Origin: Candidatus Brocadiaceae bacterium
GTDB taxonomy: Bacteria; Planctomycetota; Brocadiia; SM23-32
Assembly (NCBI GenBank): GCA_003551785.1
Contig: PUNP01000680.1
Coordinates: forward strand, 1 to 6,140
Direction of reading: 5' to 3'
DNA length: 6,140 nucleotides
Below are positions 5,580 to 6,140 of this stretch, in pieces (position 1 is the first letter of the stretch; every line of letters starts with the position of its first letter). A program made the translations under genes and the position numbers. The notes beneath the pieces were generated by a model. The model was given only the letters and a program-made list of their open reading frames with translations, was not told the DNA's origin and did no database searches.

Positions 5580-6140
5580 TTAGAAACATTTTTTACAGAT
5601 ATCTTCTGCCGCCCGTCCCTTGCGAAGAGCTTTTCTCGTGGACTCAAACCGTTTGCTTTTCCATATATCCATCAGTTTATCATCCCGTATGTTTCCGAAG
5701 GTATAATCGGAAAAAAAATCGTCGAAACATAAAATAACATTACCTTCTGAATCAATAGTAAGCTGAACAGAAGGTAAGATACAGCTTGTTTTCACTTCCT
5801 TCTTTCTCACGGGCACAGCGCCGCCGCGGGTTGAAAGTATGAATCTTTCCATATTTTTTTTTATAATGACGTTATTTCCGCCGGTTATTTCCATTATACG
5901 CCGGTAGTTTTTCCCGTCCGCATCGTTATGGAGGGATACGATAAGCAGCACGGAGTATTTTTGGAGTGTCTGAAACGTCAGTTCATCGAGCAGGTCTCCG
6001 TTTGTATAAACTATGATCTTTGCTTTTTTGAGTTTGCTGCGGGCATATCGCACATGCTCGAGAAAATCATCGTGCATCAGGGGTTCATAATAACCGGTAA
6101 AACAGACCTTACCCGAATAATCAAGCTCCTGCAACTGGTC
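5580..6140 (-). CDS. Radical SAM/SPASM-type protein, C-terminal part (5' end outside window)
   Basis: The reading frame is open to the right edge, so only the last 186 residues are visible; a TTG at 6134-6132 reads as an internal Leu and is not a credible start. The visible part begins in the middle of a radical SAM barrel: VCFTGYYEPLMHDDF matches the strand carrying the family's GEPLL-type motif (here YEPL), followed by IIVYTNGDLL and LLIVSLHNDA strands. The CxxxCxxC cluster that binds the catalytic 4Fe-4S should lie upstream of the window. The C-terminal third looks like a SPASM-type auxiliary cluster domain: Cys120 (SCILPSVQLTIDSEGNV), Cys138 (ILCFDD), then TFGNIRDDKLMDIW, and a terminal CKKC at Cys182/Cys185 of the visible fragment. 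Such enzymes perform radical chemistry on peptides, sugars or other small molecules; the substrate cannot be read here. It is followed after 17 bases by the amidohydrolase gene, suggesting one operon. Confidence 0.85.
   Translation of the reverse strand, partial: DQLQELDYSGKVCFTGYYEPLMHDDFLEHVRYARSKLKKAKIIVYTNGDLLDELTFQTLQKYSVLLIVSLHNDADGKNYRRIMEITGGNNVIIKKNMERFILSTRGGAVPVRKKEVKTSCILPSVQLTIDSEGNVILCFDDFFSDYTFGNIRDDKLMDIWKSKRFESTRKALRKGRAAEDICKKCF

Overview
The window carries five recognisable genes, all on the minus strand and tightly packed, read from the right edge to the left. They fall into two blocks separated by a roughly 300-base intergenic region. No tRNA, rRNA, CRISPR array or transposase gene was seen.

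Block A (about 6140 to 3524) holds three genes: the C-terminal part of a radical SAM/SPASM-type enzyme cut by the right edge, a nitrilase-superfamily amidohydrolase, and a PP-loop N-acetyl sugar amidotransferase of the WbpG/PseA type. The first two are separated by a 17-base gap, and the last two share a 4-base ATGA overlap, so they look like one operon. The amidotransferase points to biosynthesis of an amidino- or amide-bearing sugar for a surface polysaccharide or glycan. Its usual HisH/HisF-type ammonia partners are not visible. The amidohydrolase directly upstream could be the ammonia supplier, by analogy with glutamine-dependent NAD synthetase, where a nitrilase-fold domain feeds a PP-loop domain.

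The intergenic region (about 3223 to 3523) contains a long imperfect inverted repeat (3307-3457) with a GC-rich inner hairpin, and a small operator-like dyad (3293-3309) just upstream of the next gene. The inverted repeat looks like a non-autonomous repetitive element or a structured RNA.

Block B (3222 to 164) holds an oligogalacturonate-lyase-like beta-propeller protein that overlaps a heparinase II/III-family polysaccharide lyase by 7 bases. Neither has an evident signal peptide, so together they look like an intracellular module for cleaving or editing uronic-acid-containing oligosaccharides. The left 163 bases hold no confident gene. They do contain an open frame running off the edge, a duplicated start-like segment and a T8 tract (minus strand) that shifts the frame between the two start candidates.

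The mix of an intracellular uronan lyase pair, a sugar amidotransferase, moderate GC content and a GC-rich dispersed-looking element would fit an environmental bacterium of the PVC group (Lentisphaerae, Kiritimatiellae, Verrucomicrobia, Planctomycetes) or a similar polysaccharide-oriented lineage. This is a weak inference; no phylogenetic marker is present.
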